Below, piece by piece: positions 1-10,643 of a DNA stretch of 64,000 bases. The notes below the pieces were generated by a model that saw only the letters and a program-made list of their open reading frames with translations, had not been told where the DNA came from and made no database searches. The position numbers were made by a program, and so were the translations under genes. Origin of the DNA: Bolinopsis microptera (taxonomy: Eukaryota > Ctenophora > Tentaculata > Lobata > Bolinopsidae); NCBI RefSeq assembly GCF_026151205.1, contig NC_087075.1, positions 4,562,359 to 4,626,358 of the forward strand, written 5' to 3'. Position 1 is the first letter of the stretch. Each line of letters starts with the position of its first letter.

Positions 1-486
1 ATAACTCTATAACTCCAACTCTAACCCTGACCTGAACTATAACTCTATAACTCCAACTCTAACCCTGACCTGAACTATAACTCTATAACTCCAACTCTAA
101 CCCTGACCCGAACTATAACTCTATAACTCCAACTCTAACCCTGACCTAAACTCTAACCCCAACTCTAACCCTGACCTGAACTATAACTCTATAACTCCAA
201 CTCTAACCCTGACCTGAACTATAACTCTATAACTCCAACTCTAACCCTGACCTGAACTATAACTCTATAACTCCAACTCTAACCCTGACCTGAACTATAA
301 CTATATAACTCCAACTCTAACCCTGACCTGAACTATAACTATATAACTCCAACTCTAACCCTGACCTGAACTATAACTCTATAACTCCAACTCTAACCCT
401 GACCTAAACTCTAACTCTATAACTCCAACTCTAACCCTGACCTAAACTCTAACCCCAACTCTAACCCTGACCTGAACTATAACCCC
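1..486. repeat. 38-bp tandem minisatellite
   Basis: A 38-bp unit beginning AACTCTATAACTCC and containing CTCTAACCCTGACC repeats head to tail from the first base of the window. Some units are shortened (AACCCCAACTCTAACC variants). Internally the unit reads as degenerate hexamers of the ACTCTA/CTAACC type. The same unit returns as short blocks at 778-847 and 1429-1508 between octamer blocks, so it belongs to a larger composite array that starts before the window. Confidence 0.9.
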
Positions 487-1709
487 AAGGCAGGGAGGCA
501 GGGAGGCAGGGAGGCAGGGAGGTAGGGAGGCAGGGAGGCAGGGAGGCAGGGAGGCAGGGAGGCAGGGAGGCAGGGAGGCAGGGAGGCAGGGAGGCAGGGA
601 GGCAGGGAGGCAGGGGGCAGGGAGGCAGGGAGGCAGGGAGGCAGGGAGGCAGGGAGGCAAGGAGGCAAGGAATCAGGGGCAGGGAGGCAGGGAGGCAGGG
701 AAGCAGGGAGGCGGGGAGGCAGGGAAGCAGGGGGGCAGGGAGGCAGGGAGGCAGGGAGGCAGGGAGGCAGGACTATAACTCTATAACTCCAACTCTAACC
801 CTGACCTGAACTCTAACCCCAACTCTAACCCTGACCTGAACTATAACCCCAAGGCAGGGAGGCAGGGAGGCAGGGAGGCAGGGAGGCAGGGAGGCAGGGA
901 GGCAGGGAGGCAGGGAGGCAGGGAGGCAGGGAGGCAGGGAGGCAGGGAAGCAGGGAGGCAGGGAGGCAGGGAGGCAGGGAGGCAGGGAAGCTGGGAGGCA
1001 GGAAGGCAGGGAGGCAGGGAGGCAGGGAGGCAGGGAGGCAGGGAGGCAGGGAGGCAGGGAAGCAGGGAGGCAGGGAGGCTGGGAGGCTGGGAGGCAGGGA
1101 GGCAGGGAAGCAGGGAGGCAGGGAGGCAGGGAGGCAGGGAGGCAGGGGGCAGGGAGGCAGAGAGGCAGGGAGGCAGGGATGCAGGGAAGCAGGGGGCAGG
1201 GAGGCAGGGAGGCAGGGAGGCAGGGAGGCAGGGAGGCAGGGAGGCAGGGAGGCAGGGAGGCAGGGAGGCAGGGAGGCAGGGAGGCAGGGAGGCAGGGAGG
1301 CAGGGAGGCAGAGAAGCAGGGGGCAGGGAGGCAGGGAGGCAGGGAGGCAGGGAGGCAGGGAGGCAGGGAAGCAGGGAGGCAGGGAGGCAGGGAAGCAGGG
1401 GGCAGGGAGGCAGGGAGGCAGGGAGGCAGGACTATAACTCTATAACTCCAACTCTAACCCTGACCTGAACTCTAACCCCAACTCTAACCCTGACCTGAAC
1501 TATAACCCCAAGGCAGGGAGGCAGGGAGGCAGGGAGGCAGGGAGGCAGGGAGGTAGGGAGGCAGGGGGGCAGGGAGGCAGGGAAGCAGTGAGGCAGGGAG
1601 GCAGGGAGGCAGGGAGGCAGGGAGGCAGGGAGGCAGGGAGGCAGGGAGGCAGGGAGGCAGGGAGGCAGGGAGGCAGGGAGGCAGGGAGGCTGGGAGGCAG
1701 GGAGGCAGG
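487..1709. repeat. (GGCAGGGA)n octamer array with 38-bp unit blocks, higher-order repeat
   Basis: Octamer blocks at about 487-777, 848-1428 and 1509-1709 alternate with blocks of the 38-bp unit. The boundary sequence starting GGACTATAACTC recurs at about 771 and 1430, giving a higher-order period near 660 bp. The G-rich strand has regularly spaced GGG runs and could form G-quadruplexes. The Pro/Cys/Leu-rich ORFs here are only translations of the repeat. Confidence 0.92.
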
Positions 1710-2252
1710 TGTTATACACTCGTTTTAGCAGTTTTAGTACTAGACATTAAACTGTATTTTACCGTAGTATTTTAGGGCATTTATTAGTGTACGACATTTA
1801 GTACAGCAGGGTAGTGCAGAGAGTTCAGTTTAACAACTCTGTTTTGGCTATAGGAGGATAGTTAAAGATATTGTTAAGAGCAGAGAGTTTTAGGGAAACA
1901 GAAAGTTTATTTTAACATCTCTGTTTTGATTATCAGAGGGTGCATTTTAACACCTCTGTTTTGGTTACAAGGAGGATAGTTTGGGATTTGTTTAGGAATT
2001 GCTAAACGAGTGGGAGATTGTTTATACTATCTAAGGATATTTAAGAGTGGGCCTGTTGGATGGCAGGACACTTTTTGGTTTGGATACAGCAGACGTTTAC
2101 AGTTAATGTTTACTAGGCTATTCGAATTATTGACATGGTATTTGAGGAACTCTGAGATATTGTAATTACAATTCTTAACGGTTTATTCAAATTGAAGTAT
2201 TTTCCCTTGTCACCTTGCAGAACAAAATATAAAGGAAAAGAGCCTTTTATCA
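1710..2252 (+). repeat. 5' LTR
   Basis: This 543-bp LTR starts TGTTATACACTCG and ends CTTTTATCA. It differs from the 3' LTR mainly by lacking a 7-bp TTTTAAG-type duplication near 1950, so insertion is recent. TGGAGCCTGATTAATCA begins two bases after its end and is the candidate tRNA primer-binding site; I cannot name the tRNA. Confidence 0.87.
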
Positions 2253-2306
2253 ACTGGAGCCTGATTAATCAATCGGTTAATACCCTCGAAGTGAATTGAG
2301 CATAGA

Positions 2307-3098
2307 TGACTAGTGGCAGTGACAAGGAAGAAAAGGCTGCAGCAGCGGCTGAAGCAAAAGAGGAGTTGGAGAAAATCAAAGCTGAACGAGAGAAAATCAA
2401 AGCTGAACGAGAGACAGGTGGGACAGGAGAAGAAGGTAACCAGCATCACGAAGATGAAACCTTATAAAGGGGGAGAGCCACTCACCAAGGTTCCTGGAGC
2501 GGCTGTGGGATTTCCCAACGGTTGTTCTGGGGAAAGTGAAGGCAACATGAGTGAAGTGATCCTAGTCACTGATAGTGATTCAGATGATTCAGATGATTAT
2601 CACATCATCACAAGGAGTCGGAAGAAGAAGAGGGATCAAGTAATTCCTTGTCCCTCATCTAAGATCACTAAAAGTGGAGGAGAAGCGTCAGCACCAGTGA
2701 ATCTCACCAGTTCTGGAAATGATGTACCACAGACTGAAGTTGGAAGCGGAGATCTGGCCATTGTGGTGGAAAAGGAGGAACGAGGATTGGATGACACGAT
2801 AGTAAACTCATCACTCAACGATGTACCGCGTCAGGAAGAAGATCCACAATTAAATCTAAGTGCAGACACCACCGAATCTTTTCACGATGCACTAGATTCA
2901 AGTCAATCTCAAAACATTGTCTCTAGTCCGGAAGTAGCGGCTGCATCTGCTGGACCAAGCAGAGAGGGAAATATGCACTTCGGAGAAATAGATAGTAGAG
3001 GACTTACTCTTGCTGAGATAGGTCGTGAGGAAGACGGCAGAAATCCGAGGAGAAAGTACGAACTCAGACCGAGAAGGAATAAACCGAAGTACGTTTAG
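2307..3098 (+). pseudogene. Fused gag-start / pol-end remnant of the LTR element
   Basis: An ATG at 2307 opens a charged Ala/Glu/Lys segment (MTSGSDKEEKAAAAAEAKEE) typical of a Gag start and soon hits a stop. A second frame then stays open to 3098. It encodes an acidic Ser/Asp-rich middle and ends in a basic tail (RRKYELRPRRNKPKYV). Tails of the RYxLRxR type are characteristic of the C-terminus of Ty3/gypsy polyproteins. I infer one large internal deletion joining the beginning of gag to the end of pol. No catalytic domain remains. The frame open through 2313-3098 starts at a different ATG and may not be the translated one. Confidence 0.6.
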
Positions 3099-3689
3099 TA
3101 CAGGTGAGATTCCTGAATAACTTTATTTAAGTAAGATAGCCTGAAAGGTTATTTACGTGATATATATATATATATATTAATTATTGTGCACAATGGTATT
3201 TTGTGGTAATCTTGTTTTGCTCTTATGAGTTAACTACAATTAAAAACAATGGTATTTTGTTTAAATATTCACAACAATATCACGGTATCCGGAATTTGAA
3301 CAGTATATCGTAAAGATAGACCTTGTTGTTGCCCTTTCCGTTTTAACAGTCATATTGTATTACTAGGATCCTGAGTGTTGATTCCTACCGTATTCGGGAG
3401 ATTGATCACCTCTTTTTTACATTCAGTTTGAATCATAACAACACTTTACTTACAGTAGTACTAATCTTGACATCATTAGAACATGGTTATTTTCAACTTG
3501 GTGATGACAATGATTTTGGGCAGCTTTGGTGCCAGTTTTAATAGCAAGAGAGACACATTTTTTTCTCTCAATTTTATGTGGGTTTTAAAAAAAACACTTT
3601 GTAGGTAGATTTGATATATATTAGAATTTGTAAAGTTATCCATTGCAATTGCAACGGGAGAACTTCCACAAAATTTTGTGGGGAGGATA

Positions 3690-4239
3690 TGTTATACACT
3701 CGTTTTAGCAGTTTTAGTACTAGACATTAAACTGTATTTTACCGTAGTATTTTAGGGCATTTATTAGTGTACGACATTTAGTACAGCAGGGTAGTGCAGA
3801 GAGTTCAGTTTAACAACTCTGTTTTGGCTATAGGAGGATAGTTAAAGATATTGTTAAGAGCAGAGAGTTTTAGGGAAACAGAAAGTTTATTTTAACATCT
3901 CTGTTTTGATTATCAGAGGGTGCATTTTAAGTTTTAACACCTCTGTTTTGGTTACAAGGAGGATAGTTTGGGATTTGTTTAGGAATTGCTAAACGAGTGG
4001 GAGATTGTTTATACTATCTAAGGATATTTAAGAGTGGGCCTGTTGGATGGCAGGACACTTTTTGGTTTGGATACAGCAGACGTTTACAGTTAATGTTTAC
4101 TAGGCTATTCGAATTATTGACATGGTATTTGAGGAACTCTGAGATATTGTAATTACAATTCTTAACGGTTTATTCAAATTGAAGTATTTTCCCTTGTCAC
4201 CTTGCAGAACAAAATATAAAGGAAAAGAGCCTTTTATCA
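3690..4239 (+). repeat. 3' LTR
   Basis: This 550-bp copy of the 5' LTR starts directly after the polypurine tract. Octamer repeat resumes on its 3' side. Confidence 0.87.
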
Positions 4240-4291
4240 CAGGGAGGCTGGGAGGCAGGGAGGCAGGGAGGCAGGGAGGCAGGGAGGCAGG
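4240..4291. repeat. Distal part of the split GGCAGGGA array
   Basis: About six octamers follow the 3' LTR directly, showing that the retrotransposon landed inside the array. Confidence 0.88.
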
Positions 4292-4582
4292 GAAGCTGAA
4301 CAGAAACTCGGAGCCATCGCCTTGGGTTATTAGCACAACATCCATATTAGTGGTAGTTGATGTGTTGATGTGCATTTTCCTTGATGATGCAGCTAACAAA
4401 GATCAAAACACAGTGAAACTATTTGTGACTGCACTCACAAATATTTGCAGTGTAAAAGAGCTACAAAAGGTATCTAGATATTATTTAGATATCATCATAA
4501 CAGCCTTAAACTATTCTACTCTAGAACAATCAGGACAGCTTATACGACCCACTCGTCCTGGAAGTATGAAGCAAATTGTATA
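4292..4582 (+). other. Unrecognised open stretch
   Basis: The frame is open for 96 codons after the octamer array, with mixed composition (for example DDAANKDQNTVKLFV) and a stop at 4581. It has no start of its own, no splice site I trust and no family I recognise. It may be an exon fragment or chance. Confidence 0.2.
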
Positions 4583-5777
4583 GACTACAATGTTGCTGAT
4601 TACTTGGTTGCTAAACGAAATTAGTGCTTTTCATTCTTATTCTGTGAGATTTGACTCATCCACATAGTATTTCGTTTGTTAGACTCTGAATCAGTATATT
4701 GACAATTAACACTTTATTCGGTTACAAAAGCTGGGTCAGTAGATTGCAGTAATTTTGTAAATACCTTTAAAGCTTTAAGTTACAAAATATTCCGAAATAT
4801 TTGGAAAATGAAGTTACACTTGCATCTGATAAAGATAACACTATAAAATACAATGTACAACCTTTAGTTACCGTGTGGGAGCGATTTATGCTGCTAAAAA
4901 ACACTCAGCCCATTATTTAATTACAATTATATTGTGAAAGACTGGTTACTCCCCACAAATAGAAGAGTAGACAGTTCCTTCTCCCTTATTAATAAGATAT
5001 ATAATATAACAATATATATAATAGATTCACGACAGCCCGCGCATAATGTGTTCTATATATTCAAATCAGGGATAATTTAGCCTTAGGAGATCAACTCACA
5101 TTTCCGCCTTTCAGAACTGAAGTACCAGAAAACACGTACATTAAGCCCCCCTGGCCCCCTCCCTCTCCAATTAGTCCCACAAACAATAGAGTAGACAGTT
5201 CTTCTCCCTAATGATGAAGCGCCTCTTAATGGGTAACGGTTTCACTTCGACAAGCTAAAAGCTCATCGCGCACTTAGCTTCTTGATGTAAAAGGGAAACA
5301 CTAATTTGTTTGAAATTTGCTGTTATGGAGGATCAATTTGCTTCTCTCTTTCTCTCTTTGTCATGTAGAAAGAGAAAGCGAGCTGTGTGTAAGATCCTCA
5401 TAGGAACAGTTGCTAAGTGACGTAAAACAGTGCCGTTAGTTATATAAGAATTCACACATTACATCACTTTAACATGCCACTTTAAATTACGACGTAAAAT
5501 AACAAAGACGAAACCATTCTATGTAGAAAGAGAAAGCGATCTGGCCCAGGTCGCAGCCGCAATATTGTGACAGTGAAGAGACCATTTCATTGAGCATTCC
5601 TTCATTATCATTGTAATAACAATAACTAGTCTTTCAGTGAGAAATACCGCTCATGTTATAGGACCACCTAGCTTGTAGATAAACTTTATTTTAGTCAAAA
5701 GAGCCGCGTGCAATTAAGGTTACGATTTCTCCGGAACCTCTGAAAGTTAGCCTATATAAGCCTCAATTTATTACTTA
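4583..5777. other. No gene seen; one short internal repeat
   Basis: AT-rich unique sequence. A segment with AGAGTAGACAGTTC..CTCCCT occurs at about 4964-4985 and again near 5189-5210. A motif containing ATGTAGAAAGAGAAAGCGA occurs at 5364-5382 and 5520-5538. I see no coding signal. Confidence 0.5.
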
Positions 5778-5810
5778 ACTTCTAATGATCCTCCAAGGAT
5801 CATTAGAAGT
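5778..5810. repeat. Perfect 15-bp-arm hairpin
   Basis: ACTTCTAATGATCCT is followed by the loop CCA and its exact reverse complement. No T-run or coding context suggests a function. Confidence 0.8.
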
Positions 5811-6339
5811 ATAGGAAACCGACGGTGTCTGTAATCTTCCACTATCTCACTATACTCCCGAAATTTCACCGCCGTGGCCGATATAAGAATAATTTATAGT
5901 AGTGACAGAGCTTGCTTATTTTTAGTCATAATTGTAGGGGTCCAAAATCATGTTTAAAGCAATTGATCATGATCCAATTTGGTAGACGGAGGTTTTTTTT
6001 CGAAAAACGACCGACTTTCGTACCATTTAAACATGTTTCATAAGGTATCTACATTCTACATGCTATTTTTAACTTTTAGTATAATTACTCGGTGGTACTG
6101 GTATCCGGCCGAAACATCTTAATTCGGCGGAATTCCGCTGAATCTGCGTTGGAACTGTGAACTCTTTTGTTATTTGACTCATTGGACGCAAGTTGGAACA
6201 ATTATAGGATTAATTAACTCAATAAATATTTATTGAGTTTGTAGCGTATATATGACGCTTTGCCCTTGTCAGAGGGTCTATCATTATGAGTTTAGATTGA
6301 AATTGGCTAATCTCCTCTGAATTGAATACAAATAACACA

Positions 6340-7160
6340 CAATAAATATTTGTCCTTCTCCACATTCCACCTGCGGAGCTACAGAAACACACAAACAGCA
6401 CAATGATCTCAATCCAAACAATTAGACTTATCATCGGAATGTACCGCAGACTAAATCGTTATAGTGGAATTATTGAAATATGAAGTGGAATTATTGAAAT
6501 ATGAAGATATCATAGCCCCAGTCAGCAAGGACTCACGTGTGGGCCTCCTGCTACATCAGGATGGATTATCGCATACCGTTCATTACTCATACAGAGATGA
6601 GTAGGTCGCTTTGCCAAGAGAAAGAGAAAGAGAACCTGATGATCCTGATCATTGTGAGCTTTGCCAAGAGAAAAAGAAAGTGAAACTCTACATTATGAGC
6701 TACAACTGAGCTCAGCTGATCGTTATCGAGTTATGAATGTTTGTCCTCCTCCGCATTCCACCTGCGGAGCAAGAGAAACACACAAACAGCACAATGATCT
6801 CAATCCAAACAATTAGACTTATCATCGGAATGCACCGCAGACTAATTCAAATGCAGCGGAATTGTTGAAATATGAAAATATCATAGCCCCACTCACCCAG
6901 TCAGCAAGGACTCACGTGTGGGCCTCCTGCTACATCAGGATGGATTATCACATACCGTTCATTACTCATACAGAGATGAGTAGTTCGCTTTGCCAAGAGA
7001 AAGAGAAAGAGAACCTCCTCATTGTGAGCTTTGCCAAGAGAAAGAGAAAGAGAACCTCCTCATTGTGAGCTTTGCCAAGAGAAAAAGAAAGTGAAACTCT
7101 ACATTGCATTATGAGCTACAACTGAGCTCAGCTGATCATTATCGAGTTATGAATGTTCAA
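6340..7160. repeat. About 390-bp tandem duplication
   Basis: A unit running from a CATTCCACCTGCGGAG motif (6362 and 6758) through CACACAAACAGCACAATGAT, an ACTCACGTGTGGGCCTCC block (6530 and 6911) and CTTTGCCAAGAGAAAGAGAA repeats is present about twice. The second copy has an extra CTTTGCCAAGAG unit. Short ORFs inside are not conserved between copies, so I treat it as non-coding. Confidence 0.75.
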
Positions 7161-7749
7161 ACAATTAGCGCTGAGAGGACAAGCATATTATATGCTGAAT
7201 AATATGATGATAAATTTTTATAATGACCTTAAAGCTTTTTCCTGTCTGCCATGCCGAGCTAGGGGACAATCCAAAGATTAAAAAACGTACATATTTGCAG
7301 ACGTCCGCCGTGGCTAAACCAGTCGGCGGCGGCGTGGGCCCGAAACCCACCGGCGCCGGTGGCGTACGCCGGCGTGAGATCGACCCTATAATAAAAAGAC
7401 AAAAATGTGGTCTATTATCGGACAAGCCGAGCAAGCCTGCAGCTTTGTGATCCGGACAAGGGTGTTGTTTTAAAAACAACACCCTTGTAAAAATTGGTAC
7501 GATATCATGCATTCGCAGATCAACTCATGTTTAAGGGGCAATCATGGCTATATTTACTATTTAGCACTCGTTTTCTTTGCTCATCGTTATAAATTCGTGA
7601 TTATAACAATTCCGATCCCCTGATCAATAAAGAAACCAATTTTCAGCTAAAAAAATTATTATGCTGTATTCAGGAGATTTAAAAGTGTATAGCGTATTTG
7701 ACCAAAACCCATACTAATTTGAATAACCGTCCGCAAATTCAAAATGAAA
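7161..7749. other. No gene seen; one GC-rich island
   Basis: Around 7305-7380 the DNA switches to CGCCGGCG-type sequence (GGCGCCGGTGGCGTACGCCGGCG), unlike its AT-rich surroundings. A related CGCCGCCG stretch lies at about 27362-27440, so this may be a dispersed repeat. Confidence 0.4.
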
Positions 7750-7822
7750 CCCCCCCCCCCCCCCCCTCCCCGGGACAATACTAACTGTGTACAGAGTAGC
7801 TGCCCCCCCCCCCCCCCCCCCC
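7750..7822. repeat. Two long poly-C tracts
   Basis: An uninterrupted C17 run at 7750-7766 and C20 at 7803-7822 are separated by 36 bp. They could form i-motifs or G-quadruplexes on opposite strands. Run lengths may be inexact in an assembly. Confidence 0.85.
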
Positions 7823-8010
7823 TCAACACACAACGCTAATTTGTTCGCGTTCTAGACATATCAACGACTTGGAAATATGTGCACACTGCACGATGAGCTC
7901 CTCACTATACGTAATTAGGGAGTTGTCTCTCTACACAGTCAAAGAGAAACCGATCTACACAGCATTATAGGTGCCGCAAGGTTGCACTAATGACACAGCA
8001 CGCGCCGTGT

Positions 8011-8060
8011 CACGTGCCGTGTCACGTGACACATCTTGATGTAGCGGGCACTGTCACGTG
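8011..8060. promoter_or_regulatory. CACGTG E-box cluster
   Basis: CACGTG occurs at 8011-8016, 8023-8028 and 8055-8060. The second sits in a 14-bp perfect palindrome, GTGTCACGTGACAC. The site bound by bHLH-Zip factors (MYC, USF, MITF types) is CACGTG. The cluster lies about 440 bp upstream of the secreted repeat-protein gene and could be part of its promoter; that link is inference. Confidence 0.35.
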
Positions 8061-8495
8061 CCGTAATTATAGCATGTGATTGATCGTTCGCTTTCGATAT
8101 TGCTGCAGCCGCGTGAGAGAGCGGTAGTGATTTAAAGCTGCTCCAACGGTCACAGAACAGTGTGTTCCTCAGTTGCGGGTTTGGTGACCATTCTTTTCCT
8201 CAAGAAATTATAAGTCTCCGATCAGTCGATCAAGCATTTTGATTCCACTCAAGATTTCTCGTGATCATTCCACGGATTGATGATCAGTTCCGTAATCGAT
8301 ATCGTATTTAATGGCGTCGGTTTTTTTTTTCAATGTTGCATTGTCGCTCCCTAGCTTATTTTATAAACCAAATCTGATACTCAATCGTGATATTTTTAAT
8401 TACTGGAATTCCAAGTTCTAACTTTGCCTGGAGCTCAATATTCCACGCGTGATAACTGTTTAATTAACACTAATACAATTATCAAGATAATCAAA

Positions 8496-8992
8496 ATGAA
8501 ATTCTTCCTCCTCGCTATCCTCATGGGCCTGATGGTTGTTGGGATCCGTAAGTTAACTAAACTATAATTCAATATGTTGATAATAATATACTTCTACTGG
8601 CATTTTCTAATTGATATATTGATTGCGAATGTTTTGTACAGAGGAGGTATTAGACGCTATTACTGAAGACCAGAATAAATCAATTTGGATAACTGCAATA
8701 CAAATAATTACCATGAACCTAATTGATTTCAGGCTCTCAGGCTGAAGGTGACGCTGTTGAAGGTGACGCTGTTGAAGGTGACGCTGCTGAAGGTGACGCT
8801 GCTGAAGGTGACGCTGCTGAAGGTGACGCTGCTGAAGGTGACGCTGCTGAAGGTGACGCTGCTGAAGGTGACGCTGCTGAAGGTGATGATGCTGCTGAAG
8901 GTGATGATGCTGCTGAAGGTGAAGATGACAGTAGTGCACTTAGCATGTCCATCGCCGCAGTTCCTCTTCTCATGGCCGTCCTTCGTTTATAA
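8496..8992 (+). CDS. Secreted, acidic AAEGD-repeat protein, possibly GPI-anchored
   Basis: Exon 1 (8496-8547) encodes a clean signal peptide (MKFFLLAILMGLMVVGI) and ends at a GTAAGT donor in phase 1. Exon 2 starts after TTGATTTCAG at 8733 and runs to the TAA at 8990-8992. Together they give 103 residues with the frame kept. The mature part is about twelve AEGD/AVEGD/AAEGD/DAAEGD units encoded by a 15-bp minisatellite, strongly acidic. The protein ends DDSSALSMSIAAVPLLMAVL, a small-residue site plus hydrophobic tail as in GPI-anchor signals. A likely 3'-UTR intron follows (GTATGT at 8994, TATGTCTTTCAG ending 9112) and AATAAA lies at 9325-9330. A TATAAA is at 8362. I recognise no family; it may be an extracellular matrix, mucus or ion-binding surface protein. 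Confidence 0.75.
8748..8930 (+). repeat. 15-bp coding minisatellite
   Basis: GGTGACGCTGCTGAA is repeated in frame, with two GTT (Val) variants at the 5' end and two 18-bp units with an added GAT codon at the 3' end. Copy number should vary between individuals without breaking the frame. Confidence 0.9.
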
Positions 8993-9559
8993 GGTATGTT
9001 ATTGACCGATTCCATTGACCATTTTTCTTTTAGCCTTGAAGGTTAGAAATTATGTAATCAATATATTTACTTAATTAAAATTGACAAAGTAGCCAATTCC
9101 TATGTCTTTCAGAATCTCAACTCGATCGAAATCACGGAAAACATGCGACTCTGACTGAGCAAAGAATCTTTAAAACCTTGGAGTTATTTTTTCAAGAAGG
9201 AACTCCTTTATATTTTAATGAGGCTTATTGTAACATCATTTCGAATGCCGTGATTGAAATAAGAAACTGAATTAAACGAAACGTTTTCTTTATTTTTAGA
9301 ATTTTGAATCATTGTCAGTTATGTAATAAACCGTTAGCATAGAAAGTTTATCTTATATTTTGTTTTTAGATTTACACTTTCTTATAAAAATTCGTAGCTC
9401 TTTATGACTCAGATATTTTCATCGGAAAAATAATAATTGTCCACAAATAAAGTAGTTTTAGTTGAAAAGAAAATTAAAATTAAAAAATGCTTGATCATTT
9501 GCTGTAAAGCATACTTATGGAAATTTGCTAAAACTAAAAGCAGCACCCACTCGGTAAAA

Positions 9560-9970
9560 TATTGTATCACGCCGTGAACCCCACGGTCGTTTCACTAGGT
9601 GGTCCCCTTTATCGTCCTGACGATACTGCTGCTCACTGCTGCCAACATGGTTGGATATGCTTTAAATTTTTCGGACACTTTCCTTGTAAGTCTATGAGTT
9701 TGTAGCGCGATGCACTACTTAACTGGGTCGCGCGCGCATCCAATAATGCTTCTCATAACCACAGATCGGTGAGATGCGAAGGATTGACATCGTGAATCAA
9801 TTTATGAGTAAGCTAACAAATTTTTGTTAAAATTGGATCAATGGAAGGTTACTCAATACGCATTTGTTTCAAGAATTTTGTGCTGGCCGAAATTAGCGGC
9901 AGCGCTAAAAAACCATCCTACATACAGTCGCCGTCGGCACGCGCGGCTCACTGTCGATGGCGCACTACTA
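9560..9970 (+). repeat. Dispersed repeat, copy 1
   Basis: Segments starting GGTTGGATATGCTTTAAATT (about 9649), GTGCTGGCCGAAATTAGCG (about 9882) and GCGGCTCACTGTCGATGGCG (about 9943) recur in the same order at 11205-11430. The block opens with a TATCACGCCGTGA..CCCC stretch also seen near 10700 and, inverted, near 12150. No coding capacity is evident. Confidence 0.7.
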
Positions 9971-10151
9971 TATACCTACTTATAAAAAAAAGTAGGTATA
10001 GACCCCATGGAAACTACTATAAGACGTATTTTTAGATCAGTAATGTAAAAATCGCTAAAAACACTGCTAGTTTGTTGTTGGCAAAATTAAGCCAAAAACT
10101 ATGTCACATGTTTTTGAAAAATATAGATACCTTTGAGCAAGTTATTTTGTT

Positions 10152-10643
10152 ACCTGGGACCCTAGTCACTAGTATTATTATATGCTAAGGGTGGTTTTAA
10201 GGGTATGTTCATAATTTAAACATATTCAGCCGAATAGAGATTCGGCGGAATGACAGGCTGAGTGCCGCCCAGTAAGTAGTTTAACGGCCAGGTAGCGCGC
10301 GCAGTTGGTTAGAACGCCTGTCTTACAATCGTTAGGTTGCGAGTTCGAAACCCACTGACTGCCTGGTCGTGGGGTGAGCGTCGTCGACGTTCAGCTAAGG
10401 ATCATGAGTGGTCTATGCAGCCCCCCGGTCTACTCAGCCGAATACTCGAGAAATCGGGTGAGAGGGTTAAACGAGGAGCTGCACATTGCAGCAAAGTCTC
10501 GGACGAAGAAAGTATGGTACACACTACCTTAACCGTCACTGGCCAAAAAGATCCTTCGGCTTCCTGTAATTGGCTGGTTGCACTTGTGTAACATTGTGGC
10601 TGTTGGAATACACCGAAGTAAAATAAGTGTCTAGATAAAAAAA
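10152..10643 (+). mobile_element. Composite SINE insertion with 11-bp flanking repeats
   Basis: GTTATTTTGTT occurs at 10141-10151 and again at 10644-10654, right after an A-rich tail. That is the signature of a retrotransposed insertion with target duplication. The insert is a 134-bp 5' segment (ACCTGGGACC...GAGATTCGGCGGAATGACAGG), also found inverted at 27540-27665 without a SINE, followed by the tRNA-derived SINE at 10286. Confidence 0.55.
10286..10643 (+). mobile_element. tRNA-derived SINE
   Basis: The head folds like a tRNA: GGCCAGG pairs with CCTGGTC. It has an A-box-like TAGCGCGCGCAGTTGG and a B-box GAGTTCGAAACCC, the internal promoters of RNA polymerase III. The anticodon loop appears to be CTTACAA. 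A roughly 270-bp unrelated body and an A-rich end (ATAAAAAAAG) follow. A second full copy, reverse orientation, is at 26447-26805. SINEs of this type borrow a LINE's reverse transcriptase. Confidence 0.85.

Larger units (their letters stand above)
1710..4239 (+). mobile_element. Non-autonomous Ty3/gypsy-like LTR retrotransposon inserted in the octamer array
   Basis: Two near-identical direct repeats (1710-2252 and 3690-4239) begin TG and end CA, as LTRs do. A purine-rich stretch (GTGGGGAGGATA) lies immediately before the 3' LTR, as a polypurine tract should. CAGG stands both just before the 5' LTR (1706-1709) and just after the 3' LTR (4240-4243), a plausible 4-bp target duplication, although the octamer target makes this partly expected. 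The internal region is only 1.4 kb and lacks protease, RT, RNase H and integrase, so the element must have been mobilised in trans. Gypsy assignment rests on the Pol-like C-terminal tail of its ORF. Confidence 0.85.

Noticed and set aside
442-1719. Pro/Cys/Leu and Gly/Arg/Glu repeat ORFs
   Set aside because: Translations of the GGCAGGGA octamer array on both strands.
8607-9015. Other-frame ORFs over the AAEGD gene (HLQQRHLQQ, SPSAASPSA, VTLLKVTLL)
   Set aside because: Shadows of the 15-bp repeat; only the spliced frame has a signal peptide and correct phase.
10286-10368. Functional tRNA gene
   Set aside because: Anticodon arm pairs poorly and the tRNA-like head continues into a SINE body with an A-rich tail; a second copy has the same structure.
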